Translations under genes and position numbers: made by a program
Notes under the pieces: generated by a model
What the model saw: the letters and a program-made list of their open reading frames with translations, nothing else
Databases searched by the model: none
Told to the model about the DNA's origin: nothing
In this document: positions 55,828 to 64,000 of the stretch, one piece after another
Numbering within the stretch: the first letter of the stretch is position 1
Layout: every line of letters starts with the position of its first letter
Assembly (NCBI RefSeq): GCF_001447155.2
Contig: NZ_CP014754.1
Location: 2,232,001 to 2,296,000 of the forward strand
DNA: 64,000 nucleotides
DNA from: Marinobacter sp. LQ44
Lineage (GTDB): Bacteria > Pseudomonadota > Gammaproteobacteria > Pseudomonadales > Oleiphilaceae
Reading direction: 5' to 3'

Positions 55828-56850
55828 GTGACAGACAAGGCAACCAACAACTCCGCGCCGGACATCAAGACCTTTCAGGGTCTGATCCTGGCACTGCAGA
55901 ATTTCTGGGCGCAGCACGGCTGCGTGGTTCTCCAGCCCCTCGACATGGAAGTGGGCGCCGGTACTTTCCACCCGGCCACCTTCCTGCGTTCCATCGGCCC
56001 GGAAACCTGGAACTCCGCCTACGTCCAGCCCAGCCGCCGCCCAACGGATGGCCGCTACGGCGAGAACCCGAACCGCCTGCAGCACTACTATCAATTCCAG
56101 GTGGTTCTGAAGCCGTCGCCAGACAATATTCAGGAACTGTACCTGGATTCCCTGCGCGCCCTGGGCCTGGACCCGCTGGTACACGATATCCGCTTTGTCG
56201 AGGACAACTGGGAATCCCCCACGCTCGGTGCCTGGGGCCTGGGTTGGGAAATCTGGCTGAACGGCATGGAAGTGACCCAGTTCACCTACTTCCAGCAAGT
56301 CGGCGGCCTGGAATGCTACCCGGTCACCGGCGAGCTGACCTACGGGCTTGAGCGTATCGCCATGTACCTGCAGGGCGTGGACAGCGTGTACGACCTGGTG
56401 TGGACCAAAGGCCCGGATGGCGTGGTCACCTACGGCGACGTGTTTCATCAGAACGAAGTGGAGCAATCCACTTACAACTTCGAACACGCCGACACCGAGT
56501 TCCTGTTCCACAGCTTCGACGTGTACGAGCGGGAAAGCGCCCGCCTGATCGAAGCCGGCCTGCCACTGCCCGCCTACGAACAGGTACTCAAGGCCTCTCA
56601 TACCTTTAACCTGCTGGACGCCCGCCACGCTATTTCCGTGACCGAGCGCCAGCGTTTCATCCTGCGTGTACGCACCCTGGCACGCTCCGTTGCCCAGGCC
56701 TACTTCGAGAGCCGCCGCAAACTTGGCTTCCCGCTGGCACCTGAGCATCTTCGCAAGGAAGTGCTGGCTGCCGCCGAGGCTGCTGACGCCAAGGCCAACA
56801 AGAAGGGCAAGAAAGCCAACAAGGCACCGCAGGAACAGGGGAACGCATAA
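55828..56850 (+). CDS. glyQ: glycyl-tRNA synthetase alpha subunit
   Basis: Class II synthetase catalytic subunit, 340 residues, part of the alpha2beta2 enzyme. Motifs include [32 protein letters not shown] at the start, [20 protein letters not shown], and the [22 protein letters not shown] motif 3. The GTG start begins the family alignment; an in-frame open stretch before it does not resemble glyQ. The family is usually about 300-320 residues; this one has a lysine- and alanine-rich tail ([15 protein letters not shown]). Shares one base with the glyS start. Confidence 0.95.
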   Translation: MTDKATNNSAPDIKTFQGLILALQNFWAQHGCVVLQPLDMEVGAGTFHPATFLRSIGPETWNSAYVQPSRRPTDGRYGENPNRLQHYYQFQVVLKPSPDNIQELYLDSLRALGLDPLVHDIRFVEDNWESPTLGAWGLGWEIWLNGMEVTQFTYFQQVGGLECYPVTGELTYGLERIAMYLQGVDSVYDLVWTKGPDGVVTYGDVFHQNEVEQSTYNFEHADTEFLFHSFDVYERESARLIEAGLPLPAYEQVLKASHTFNLLDARHAISVTERQRFILRVRTLARSVAQAYFESRRKLGFPLAPEHLRKEVLAAAEAADAKANKKGKKANKAPQEQGNA

Positions 56851-58931
56851 TGGCAACACAGGATTTTCTGGTCGAACTGGGCACCGAAGAGCTGCCTCCG
56901 AAAGCCCTCAAACCGCTGTCTGACGCCTTCACCCAGGGCATTGTTAAGGGCCTGGAAGAGGCGGGCGTTGAATTTGGCAGGGTTGAAGCCTTTGCTGCCC
57001 CACGTCGCCTGGCCGTGCGCATTCGCGACCTGGCCGATGCCCAACCAGACAAGCCGGTAGAGAAGCGTGGCCCAGCCGTGAAAGCCGCCTTTGATGACGC
57101 CGGCAACCCCACCCGGGCCCTGACCGGCTTTGCCACCTCGCTGGGCATCACCCCGGACCAGCTCGACACCCTGGAAACCGACAAAGGCGCCTGGCTGGTG
57201 TACCGCACCGTGGAGCAGGGCAAGCCAACCGTAGAGCTGATGCCCGAACTGGTGGAGAAATCCCTGGCGGCGCTGCCGATTCCCAAGCGCATGCGCTGGG
57301 GCGCCCACAAAACCGAATTCGTGCGCCCGGTACACTGGCTGATCCTCCTGTTCGGCAACAAAGTGATCGACACCCCGGTGATGAACCTGAAGCCCGGCAA
57401 CAAAACCCGTGGCCACCGGTTCCATTGCCCGAAAGAGCTGATTGTACCGACCCCGGCCGATTACGAAGTGGTACTGAAGCAGGAAGGCTACGTGCTGGCC
57501 AACTTCGCCGAGCGCCGCGAACAGATCCGCCAGGGCGTTGCCCAGCTGGCAGAGAAAGAAGCCAACGGCAAAGCTGTGATCGACGAAGACCTGCTGGACG
57601 AAGTCACCGCCCTGAACGAATGGCCAGTGCCACTGATGGGCCGCTTCGAGGAGCGCTTCCTGGACGTGCCCGCCGAGGCGCTGATTTCCTCCATGAAGGA
57701 GCACCAGAAATACTTCCACGTGGTGGATGCCAGCGACAACATGCTGCCGCTGTTCATCACCGTGGCCAACCTGGAAAGCAAAGATCCGGCCCAGGTGATC
57801 TCCGGTAACGAGAAGGTGATTCGCCCGCGCCTGTCCGACGCGGCCTTCTTCTACGACACCGACCGCAAGACCAAACTGGAAGACCGCATCGAGGCCCTCA
57901 AGCCCATCGTGTTCCAGGACAAACTCGGCAGCCTTTACGACAAATCCGTGCGGGTGGCTGCGCTGGCGAAGAAGATCGCCGAGGCCATCAACAGCGACCC
58001 GGCCTTGGCCGAGCGCGCGGCCATGCTGGCCAAGACCGACCTGGTCACCGAAATGGTGCTGGAGTTCACCGACCTTCAGGGCATCATGGGCAAGTACTAC
58101 GCCACCAACGACGGCGAACACGCCGATGTCGCCAAGGCCCTGAACGAGCAGTACATGCCGCGCTTTGCCGGCGACGGCCTGCCCACCACCCTGACCGGCT
58201 GCGCCGTGGCCATCGCCGACCGCATCGATTCCCTGGTGGGCCTGTTCGGCATCAACCAGCCGCCGTCCGGCACCCGGGACCCATTTGCCCTGCGCCGGGC
58301 GTCATTGGGTGTGCTGCGTATCATCATCGAACGCCAGCTGCCCCTGGACCTGCAAACCGTGTGTGAGTGGGCCGAACAGAACTTCACCGTGCTGACCGAG
58401 AAGAATACCGCCAGCACCGTAGTGGACTACATGCTCGAGCGCTTCCGTGCCCACTACGACGAGCAGGGCATCGGCGCCGAAGTGTACCTGGCCGTACACG
58501 CCCGCCGCCCGACCCGCCCGCTGGACTTCGACCGCCGGGTGAAGGCCGTGGAAGCCTTCCGCCAGCTGCCGGAAGCCCTGGCCCTGGCCGGCGCCAACAA
58601 GCGGGTGTCCAACATCCTCACCAAGCAGGGTGGCGACAGCATCGGCGAGACGGTGGATAACGCACTGCTGCAGGATACCGCCGAGAAGACCCTGGCTGCG
58701 AAGGTAGAAGAGCAGGCGCAGCAAGTTCTGCCGCTGTTCGAGCAGGGCGACTACGCCAGCGCACTGACCTCCCTGGCCAGCCTGCGTGAGCCGGTCGACA
58801 CCTTCTTTGACGACGTGATGGTGATGGCAGACGACGAAGCCGTGCGCGATAACCGCCTGGCACTGCTCAACCGCCTGCGCAACCTGTTCCTGCGAGTGGC
58901 CGATATCTCCCTGCTGCCAACGGCCAGCTGA
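56850..58931 (+). CDS. glyS: glycyl-tRNA synthetase beta subunit
   Basis: Beta subunit for tRNA binding and catalysis support, 693 residues, normal. Starts FLVELGTEELPPKALKPL, contains RFHCPKELIVP region and the LQGIMGKYYA motif, and ends with the anticodon-binding-like helical domain. The ATG overlaps the glyQ stop codon by one base. Confidence 0.96.
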   Translation: MATQDFLVELGTEELPPKALKPLSDAFTQGIVKGLEEAGVEFGRVEAFAAPRRLAVRIRDLADAQPDKPVEKRGPAVKAAFDDAGNPTRALTGFATSLGITPDQLDTLETDKGAWLVYRTVEQGKPTVELMPELVEKSLAALPIPKRMRWGAHKTEFVRPVHWLILLFGNKVIDTPVMNLKPGNKTRGHRFHCPKELIVPTPADYEVVLKQEGYVLANFAERREQIRQGVAQLAEKEANGKAVIDEDLLDEVTALNEWPVPLMGRFEERFLDVPAEALISSMKEHQKYFHVVDASDNMLPLFITVANLESKDPAQVISGNEKVIRPRLSDAAFFYDTDRKTKLEDRIEALKPIVFQDKLGSLYDKSVRVAALAKKIAEAINSDPALAERAAMLAKTDLVTEMVLEFTDLQGIMGKYYATNDGEHADVAKALNEQYMPRFAGDGLPTTLTGCAVAIADRIDSLVGLFGINQPPSGTRDPFALRRASLGVLRIIIERQLPLDLQTVCEWAEQNFTVLTEKNTASTVVDYMLERFRAHYDEQGIGAEVYLAVHARRPTRPLDFDRRVKAVEAFRQLPEALALAGANKRVSNILTKQGGDSIGETVDNALLQDTAEKTLAAKVEEQAQQVLPLFEQGDYASALTSLASLREPVDTFFDDVMVMADDEAVRDNRLALLNRLRNLFLRVADISLLPTAS

Positions 58932-58983
58932 GGTACCGCTCCGCAGTTATACGGATAAATTTCCCCAGGGACGGGGGTAGTAA

Positions 58984-59015
58984 AACGGCCGGCAATCCGT
59001 ATAATACCGGCCGTT
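58984..59015. promoter_or_regulatory. tRNA-Pro promoter with flanking dyad
   Basis: TATAAT (59000-59005) lies 13 bases before the tRNA 5' end. It is bracketed by a perfect nine-base inverted repeat, AACGGCCGG (58984) and CCGGCCGTT (59007). No good -35 is visible. The dyad may be the glyS terminator or an operator. Confidence 0.55.
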
Positions 59016-59018
59016 GAT

Positions 59019-59095
<77 letters not shown>

Positions 59096-59214
59096 TTTTC
59101 CCGCTTTTGTCTCTCCTTGATTCTTTTTTCGTCGTGATCCTCACGGCCTCCACGTTTCTGTATCCTTGATAAGTCTGCTAATGTTCTCCCGTGCAACTGT
59201 CGCGGAGGGATACA

Positions 59215-62200
59215 TTGAACAAGGCAACGGAATTCAAGTCCGGCAACTTTTCGTTTTTGTCAGAACACGATTCCTTATTCGTGGAACTGGCCGAATCCGC
59301 CGAACGTGCCTTCGCCAGTGACCCCAACACCACTCTGATCAAACTCCGCCAGCTAGGCGAAGCCCTGGCCCAGCATCTGGCCGCACTCTCCGGTATCGAG
59401 TTTGACGAACAAACCAGCCAGTCCGAACTGCTCTATCGCCTGAACCGGGAATTGCGGCTGGAACCGCAGATCAAAGAGCTGTTCCACATCCTGCGCATTG
59501 AAGGCAACAAGGCCACCCACCAGTTCCGCACCCAGCACAAAGAAGCGATGGATGGCCTGAAAGTGGCGCGGGCCCTGGCCATCTGGTTTCACCGCTCCTT
59601 CGGTAAAGCCGGTGCCAGCTTCAAGCCCGGCCCTTTCATACCCCCCGCGGACCCGAGCGCCCAGTTGCGCCAGCTTCAGGGCGACATCGAAAAGCTCCGG
59701 CACGACCTGCAACACGCCAACATGGCGCTGGACAGCAGCCAGCAGCTCAGCCAGCTGATCGAACAAGAGAAGGCAGAATACGAAGCCCTGGCCGTGGCCA
59801 TGGATGAGGAATCCCGCTCCCTGGCGGAACAGGCGCGCCAGCACGAACAGGCCCTGAGCCAACAGCAACAGGCCTACGAGCAAAAGATCAAAGCGCTGCA
59901 ACAACAGCTCACGGAGCAGGGCGAGCAGACGGTTAACCAGCAGCGCCAGCAGGTGGCAAAACAAACCAAAGCTGCCACCGACACCCTGGTACTGAACGAA
60001 GAACTCACCCGCATTCTTATCGATCAGCAACTGCAGGACGCCGGGTGGGAAGCCGACAGCCAGGATATCACCTTCCAGAAAGGCGCCCGCCCGGAGAAAG
60101 GCACCTATCGCGCGATTGCCGAATGGCCCACCAACCACAACGGCGAAAAGGGCAGGGCGGATTACGTGCTGTTTGTCGGGCTTACGCCTATCGCCGTGGT
60201 GGAAGCCAAGAAAGAAAACACCAACGTGGCCGGTAAAATTCGCCAGGCCGAGCGCTACAGCAAGGGCTTCAAAGTGGAAGCTCCGTTAGTCGGCGCCTGG
60301 GAGTTGATGGGCCGCACCATCGCCTGGCCCGCCGATGAAAGCGGCCATTACCACGTGCCCTTCGTGTATTCCTGCAACGGCCGGCCCTATGTGCCACAAC
60401 TGGCAGAACAGTCCGGCACCTGGTTCCGGGATGTCCGCGAACCCAGCAACCTGCGCCGGGCACTGCCGCAGTTCCACACGCCGGGCGGGCTGCTGGATTT
60501 GCTGGAACGGGACAAAGAAAACGCCGAGAAGCTGCTAAAGGAAGAGCCTTTCGGCTACCTGAAACTGCGGGATTACCAGCAGAAGGCTATTGTCGCCACC
60601 GAACACGCTCTGGCCCGAGGCGTTCGCACCGCCCTGCTGGCCATGGCCACCGGCACCGGTAAAACCCGCACCATCATCGGGTTGATGTACCGTTTCCTGA
60701 AAGCCGAACGCTTTCACCGCATCCTGTTCCTGGTGGACCGCACCGCCCTGGGCCAGCAGGCCATCGACGCCTTCAACGAAGCACCGCTGGAGCAGAACCA
60801 CACCCTCAGCAAGATCTACAACGTCGCCGAACTGGGTGACATGGCCGCTGAAGCGGAAACCCGCATCCAGGTGGCCACCGTGCAGGCCATGGTCAAACGC
60901 ATCTTCATGAGCGACAACCCGCCGCCCATCGACCAGTTCGATTGCATCATCATCGATGAGGCTCACCGAGGGTACACCCTGGATCAGGAAATGACCGAGG
61001 GCGAACTGGCCCTTCGGGACACCAGCCAGTACCTGTCCAGCTACCGCCGGGTGCTGGATTACTTCGACGCCGTAAAAATCGGCCTCACCGCCACACCGGC
61101 CAAGCACACCAGCGAGATCTTCGGCAAGCCGGTGTACACCTACTCCTACCGGGAAGCGGTGGCGGACGACTGGCTGATCGACCACGAACCGCCCATTCGC
61201 TACGAAACCCTGCTGACCCAGAACGGTATTACCTTCGAGAAGGGCAAGCCGGTCGAAGTCATCAACCGCCAGACCGGAGAAGTGGACACCACCGAGCTGG
61301 AAGACGAACTCACCTTCGAGGTCGACGCCTTCAACCGCCGGGTGATCAACGAGAATTTCAACCGGGTCATCTGCGAACAACTGGTGCAGGAGCTGGACCC
61401 GTTCGGCGATGAGAAGACCATGATTTTCTGCGCCACCGACCTGCACGCGGATATGGTCAAACGCTTGCTGGATGAAGCCTTCAAAGCTCTCTACAACGGC
61501 CAGTACAACGAAGCCGCGGTTGCCAAAATCACCGGCCAGAGCGACAAGGTAGACCAGCTCATCCGCCGCTACAAGAACGAACGTTACCCCAACATCGCCA
61601 TCACCGTAGACCTGCTGACCACCGGCATCGACGTGCCGCGCATATGCAACCTGGTATTCATGCGCCGGATACGCTCACGCATCCTGTACGAACAGATGAT
61701 CGGCCGCGCCACCCGCCGCTGTGATGAGATCGGCAAGACCGTGTTCCGCATCTACGACCCGGTAGACATCTATGCCGCGCTGCAAGATGTGAACACCATG
61801 AAACCCCTGGTGAAAGACCCCAACATCACCCTGGAACAACTGGTAAGCGAACTCACCGACGACGAGCAGCTGGAAAAGGCCCTCAACAGCCCCGGCGAAG
61901 CTCCCGATGAAAACCAAGCTGACGTGTTACTCAGCCAGCTCAGCCAGAAGCTCATGCGGGTGCTGCGCAAGGCCGACAACAAAGCAGAAAACCGCCCGAA
62001 ACTGAAACAGAAACTGGACGAACTGCATCAGAGCTGGGGCGTGGAACCCAAATCCCTGCATACCCACCTGCATCAGCTCGGCCCGCGCCAGGCCTCGGAA
62101 TTCCTCAAGCAGCACAGTAGCCTGATTTATCAACTAGCAGAGGTGAAACATCTGGTTGGCAGCGAGTCCATGCCGCTGATCTCCGACCACGAAGATGAGC

Positions 62201-62742
62201 TACGTTACCGAGGCCAGAACTACGGCGAGTACGACAAGCCCGAAGATTACCTGGACGAATTTAATCGATTCATCAAAGACCAACTCAACCAGTCTGCCGC
62301 GCTGGCCGTGGTGGTCAACAAACCCCGGGACCTCACCCGGGAACAGCTACGGGAAGTAAAACTGCTGCTGGACAACCACGGCTACTCCGAAGCCCGCCTG
62401 CAAAGCGCCGTGCGCAACCAGACCAACAAGGACATCGCCGCCAGCATCATCGGCTACATCCGCCGCGCCGCCCTGGGCGAACCGCTGATTCCCTTCGAAC
62501 AGCGCGTGGCCGAGGCCATGGACCGCATTCTCACCCAGCACAACTGGACCCCGAACCAGCGCAAATGGCTTGAACGCCTGGCCAAGCAGTTGGTGCATGA
62601 AGTCATCATCGATCGAGAGTTTGTGAACCATCGCTTTGCCGATGACGGCGGCGCAAGGCAAATGGACAAGGTGCTGGGAGCGCAGCTGGATACCGTGCTG
62701 GAAGAGTTGAACGAAGCGATGTGGCCCGAACGGAGTGCATGA
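59215..62742 (+). CDS. hsdR: type I restriction endonuclease subunit HsdR
   Basis: Motor and nuclease subunit of a type I restriction system, 1,175 residues. N-terminal DUF4145-like domain (about 10-130), a coiled-coil Gln-rich segment (about 150-245), the nuclease core with VLFVGLTPIAVVEAKKE (Glu-x-Lys near 329-331), the translocase with Walker A MATGTGKTRT (about 477-486) and DEAH (581-584), helicase motifs (LLTTGIDVPR, QMIGRATRR), and a C-terminal domain. The TTG start has GGAGGG five bases upstream; a GTG eight codons earlier lacks one. No hsdM or hsdS is visible here; they may lie beyond the window, or the gene may be solitary. It is directly downstream of tRNA-Pro. Confidence 0.9.
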   Translation: MNKATEFKSGNFSFLSEHDSLFVELAESAERAFASDPNTTLIKLRQLGEALAQHLAALSGIEFDEQTSQSELLYRLNRELRLEPQIKELFHILRIEGNKATHQFRTQHKEAMDGLKVARALAIWFHRSFGKAGASFKPGPFIPPADPSAQLRQLQGDIEKLRHDLQHANMALDSSQQLSQLIEQEKAEYEALAVAMDEESRSLAEQARQHEQALSQQQQAYEQKIKALQQQLTEQGEQTVNQQRQQVAKQTKAATDTLVLNEELTRILIDQQLQDAGWEADSQDITFQKGARPEKGTYRAIAEWPTNHNGEKGRADYVLFVGLTPIAVVEAKKENTNVAGKIRQAERYSKGFKVEAPLVGAWELMGRTIAWPADESGHYHVPFVYSCNGRPYVPQLAEQSGTWFRDVREPSNLRRALPQFHTPGGLLDLLERDKENAEKLLKEEPFGYLKLRDYQQKAIVATEHALARGVRTALLAMATGTGKTRTIIGLMYRFLKAERFHRILFLVDRTALGQQAIDAFNEAPLEQNHTLSKIYNVAELGDMAAEAETRIQVATVQAMVKRIFMSDNPPPIDQFDCIIIDEAHRGYTLDQEMTEGELALRDTSQYLSSYRRVLDYFDAVKIGLTATPAKHTSEIFGKPVYTYSYREAVADDWLIDHEPPIRYETLLTQNGITFEKGKPVEVINRQTGEVDTTELEDELTFEVDAFNRRVINENFNRVICEQLVQELDPFGDEKTMIFCATDLHADMVKRLLDEAFKALYNGQYNEAAVAKITGQSDKVDQLIRRYKNERYPNIAITVDLLTTGIDVPRICNLVFMRRIRSRILYEQMIGRATRRCDEIGKTVFRIYDPVDIYAALQDVNTMKPLVKDPNITLEQLVSELTDDEQLEKALNSPGEAPDENQADVLLSQLSQKLMRVLRKADNKAENRPKLKQKLDELHQSWGVEPKSLHTHLHQLGPRQASEFLKQHSSLIYQLAEVKHLVGSESMPLISDHEDELRYRGQNYGEYDKPEDYLDEFNRFIKDQLNQSAALAVVVNKPRDLTREQLREVKLLLDNHGYSEARLQSAVRNQTNKDIAASIIGYIRRAALGEPLIPFEQRVAEAMDRILTQHNWTPNQRKWLERLAKQLVHEVIIDREFVNHRFADDGGARQMDKVLGAQLDTVLEELNEAMWPERSA

Positions 62743-62817
62743 TTCAAGCATGTTTACGGCATCGACATTGACTCGATCTATGTCGATTTTTTGCGGTTTT
62801 TTCGACATCGCCTGAAC

Positions 62818-62876
62818 GACATGTATAGAAAACCGGCTTTTCTATGCATGTCGCCAGCAACGTGCATGCTTTTTTC
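62818..62876 (+). terminator. hairpin and T-run after hsdR, likely terminator region
   Basis: GACATGTATAGAAAA and its near-complement TTTTCTATGCATGTC form a 15-base stem with loop CCGGC and one G-T pair (62818-62852). Shortly after comes GCATGC with a run of six T. Two repeated ATGTCG/CGACAT half-sites lie before it. Confidence 0.5.
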
Positions 62877-62995
62877 CGTTTTTTATGCTTGAATCGCACA
62901 CCAATGGGGTGCGGGGCAGACTTTCCAGGTGATTTGCTTGATTTGACAATGCTAAAAGCCCAGAATCAACGAAAATACGTTGAACTAGTGAAAAT

Positions 62996-64000
62996 ATGAT
63001 AAAGAATTTGAGCTTTAGAAATTTCTATAGCTTTGCAGACGAAGCCGTGATCGACTTTGCGTTGGGCAAAAAACCCACGCCATCAGGTTACGACATTACG
63101 ATCGATGGCGAACGCTATAACAAAGCCGTTGCCGTCGTCGGTGCAAACGGCTCAGGCAAAACCCAGTTTCTGAAACCACTTGCATTTCTTCGCTGGTTTA
63201 TCAGCGAATCCTTTTTAGGGATCGCCCCTGACCGAACCATTCCCTTCTTTCCCCATCAATTGCACCGCGATGAATCCAGCTATTTTGAGCTGGAGTTTAT
63301 GCTCAAGGGCGTCGATTACCGTTATCAACTGGAATTGACTCCGGAAGCCATAATTTTCGAAGCGCTGTACGAAAAAACCAGTTCTCAGTTCAGCTACCTG
63401 TTCAAAAGAGAAAAAACCGAGCAGGGTTATCGGTTCAGACAAAAAGGCTTCCCTTTTTCCAGGGCACAGGCTGAAAAACTGCGTGGTAACGCTTCTCTGC
63501 TGGCAGCTGCACACAGCTATGACGTCGCCGAAGCACGCCCTTTTATCGAGTTTTTCAATCGGATTGAGTCGAACGTCATCAGCTCAGGGCGCCGTCATTT
63601 CGAGCATGGTGCTCTTATCGAGACCGCAGAGCGATTCCGAAAGGCGCCGGAACTGGCCAAAAAAATGTCCGCTGCTATGAGCCAGTTTGATCTGGGCTTG
63701 CATGCTGTGGAGATCAGGGAAATGACGAGCCTGGATGAAACCGGTAAAGAGGAGAAAGTATTCCTTCCTTTCGGTATGCACAAAGCAGGCGATGGGCAAA
63801 GCTTCGAACTTCCCTTCTTCGAAGAGTCCAGCGGAACTCAGTCCGCCTTCGTACTGCTTGGTCCGGTCCTGAAAACTCTTCAGTATGGCGGTATTGCCGT
63901 CATAGATGAGCTGGATAATGACCTGCATCCGCATTTGGTTCCGCTTCTTCTCGAGTGGTTCGAATTCGACCACAGTAACCCGCACCAGGCGCAGCTGATC
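62996..64000 (+). CDS. AAA family ATPase (3' end cut by window)
   Basis: 335 residues visible, running off the window. ABC/SMC-like ATPase of the AAA_15/AAA_21 group: N-terminal MIKNLSFRNFYSFADEAVIDF, Walker A VGANGSGKTQF (about 46-53), signature-like EESSGTQSAFVLL near 278-285, and Walker B GIAVIDELDNDLHPHLV near 300-315. Proteins of this type are found as OLD/AbiL/PtuA-like defence components or with restriction systems; the missing C-terminus and next gene would decide. Start ATG has only weak upstream purines. It follows hsdR after about 250 bases, so co-acquisition is likely. Confidence 0.82.
   Translation, partial: MIKNLSFRNFYSFADEAVIDFALGKKPTPSGYDITIDGERYNKAVAVVGANGSGKTQFLKPLAFLRWFISESFLGIAPDRTIPFFPHQLHRDESSYFELEFMLKGVDYRYQLELTPEAIIFEALYEKTSSQFSYLFKREKTEQGYRFRQKGFPFSRAQAEKLRGNASLLAAAHSYDVAEARPFIEFFNRIESNVISSGRRHFEHGALIETAERFRKAPELAKKMSAAMSQFDLGLHAVEIREMTSLDETGKEEKVFLPFGMHKAGDGQSFELPFFEESSGTQSAFVLLGPVLKTLQYGGIAVIDELDNDLHPHLVPLLLEWFEFDHSNPHQAQLI

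Noticed and set aside
62760..62815. ATGTCG/CGACAT repeats after hsdR as an attachment site
   Set aside because: They do not repeat the tRNA-Pro 3' end, and no integrase is visible; kept only as part of the hairpin-rich gap.

Overview
The window reads as ordinary chromosome of a gammaproteobacterium close to Marinobacter. The genus is an inference from gene content and order: an aa3/caa3 cytochrome oxidase cluster, the pseudomonad-like block lysM / def-fmt-rsmB-trkA / glyQ-glyS with dprA-tsaC-hemF-aroE read the other way, PA4642- and YheV-type small proteins, and high-GC codon use. In pseudomonads much of this block lies near the replication origin.

Layout. 1-7709: a minus-strand operon for ketone-body use (TRAP transporter dctPQM, 3-hydroxybutyrate dehydrogenase, acetoacetyl-CoA synthetase), preceded by a sigma-54 enhancer-binding regulator, with a -24/-12 promoter and a set of GTCC-N8-GGAC palindromes. 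7916-13743: a lipoprotein esterase, small membrane protein, DUF2868/DUF3482 GTPase pair, solitary ectoine synthase and an MFS transporter. 13810-19770: a putative recombinase-family membrane protein whose 3' end abuts two back-to-back antisense group II introns, the first starting within a few bases of the 3' end of the second. 19975-26720: PLP decarboxylase, ATP-grasp protein, a small periplasmic protein behind a Fur-like box, HrpB helicase, MFS transporter. 26834-35539: complete cytochrome c oxidase and heme A gene cluster. 35757-44794: MATE exporter, DoxX, DUF1653, an antiporter-family permease, YheV, oligopeptidase A, gamma carbonic anhydrase, Hsp20, PA4642-type protein. 44904-50068: flagellar stator pair, aroE, hemF, tsaC, dprA. 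50153-58931: LysM protein, deformylase, Met-tRNA formyltransferase, RsmB, TrkA, glycyl-tRNA synthetase. 59019-64000: tRNA-Pro(CGG) followed by a type I restriction HsdR and a truncated AAA ATPase, which looks like the start of a defence or accessory island.

The most unusual signal is a set of six long intergenic inverted repeats (about 19867, 25186, 25395, 40334, 40517 and 43062). They fall into three families by their central sequence. Within a family the centre is conserved, while the 21-29 bp arms differ from copy to copy yet remain almost perfectly self-complementary, always with a G-rich 5' arm. Two families occur as closely spaced pairs in opposite orientation. I do not recognise them as a named element.

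No CRISPR array, rRNA operon, complete prophage or transposase gene was seen.
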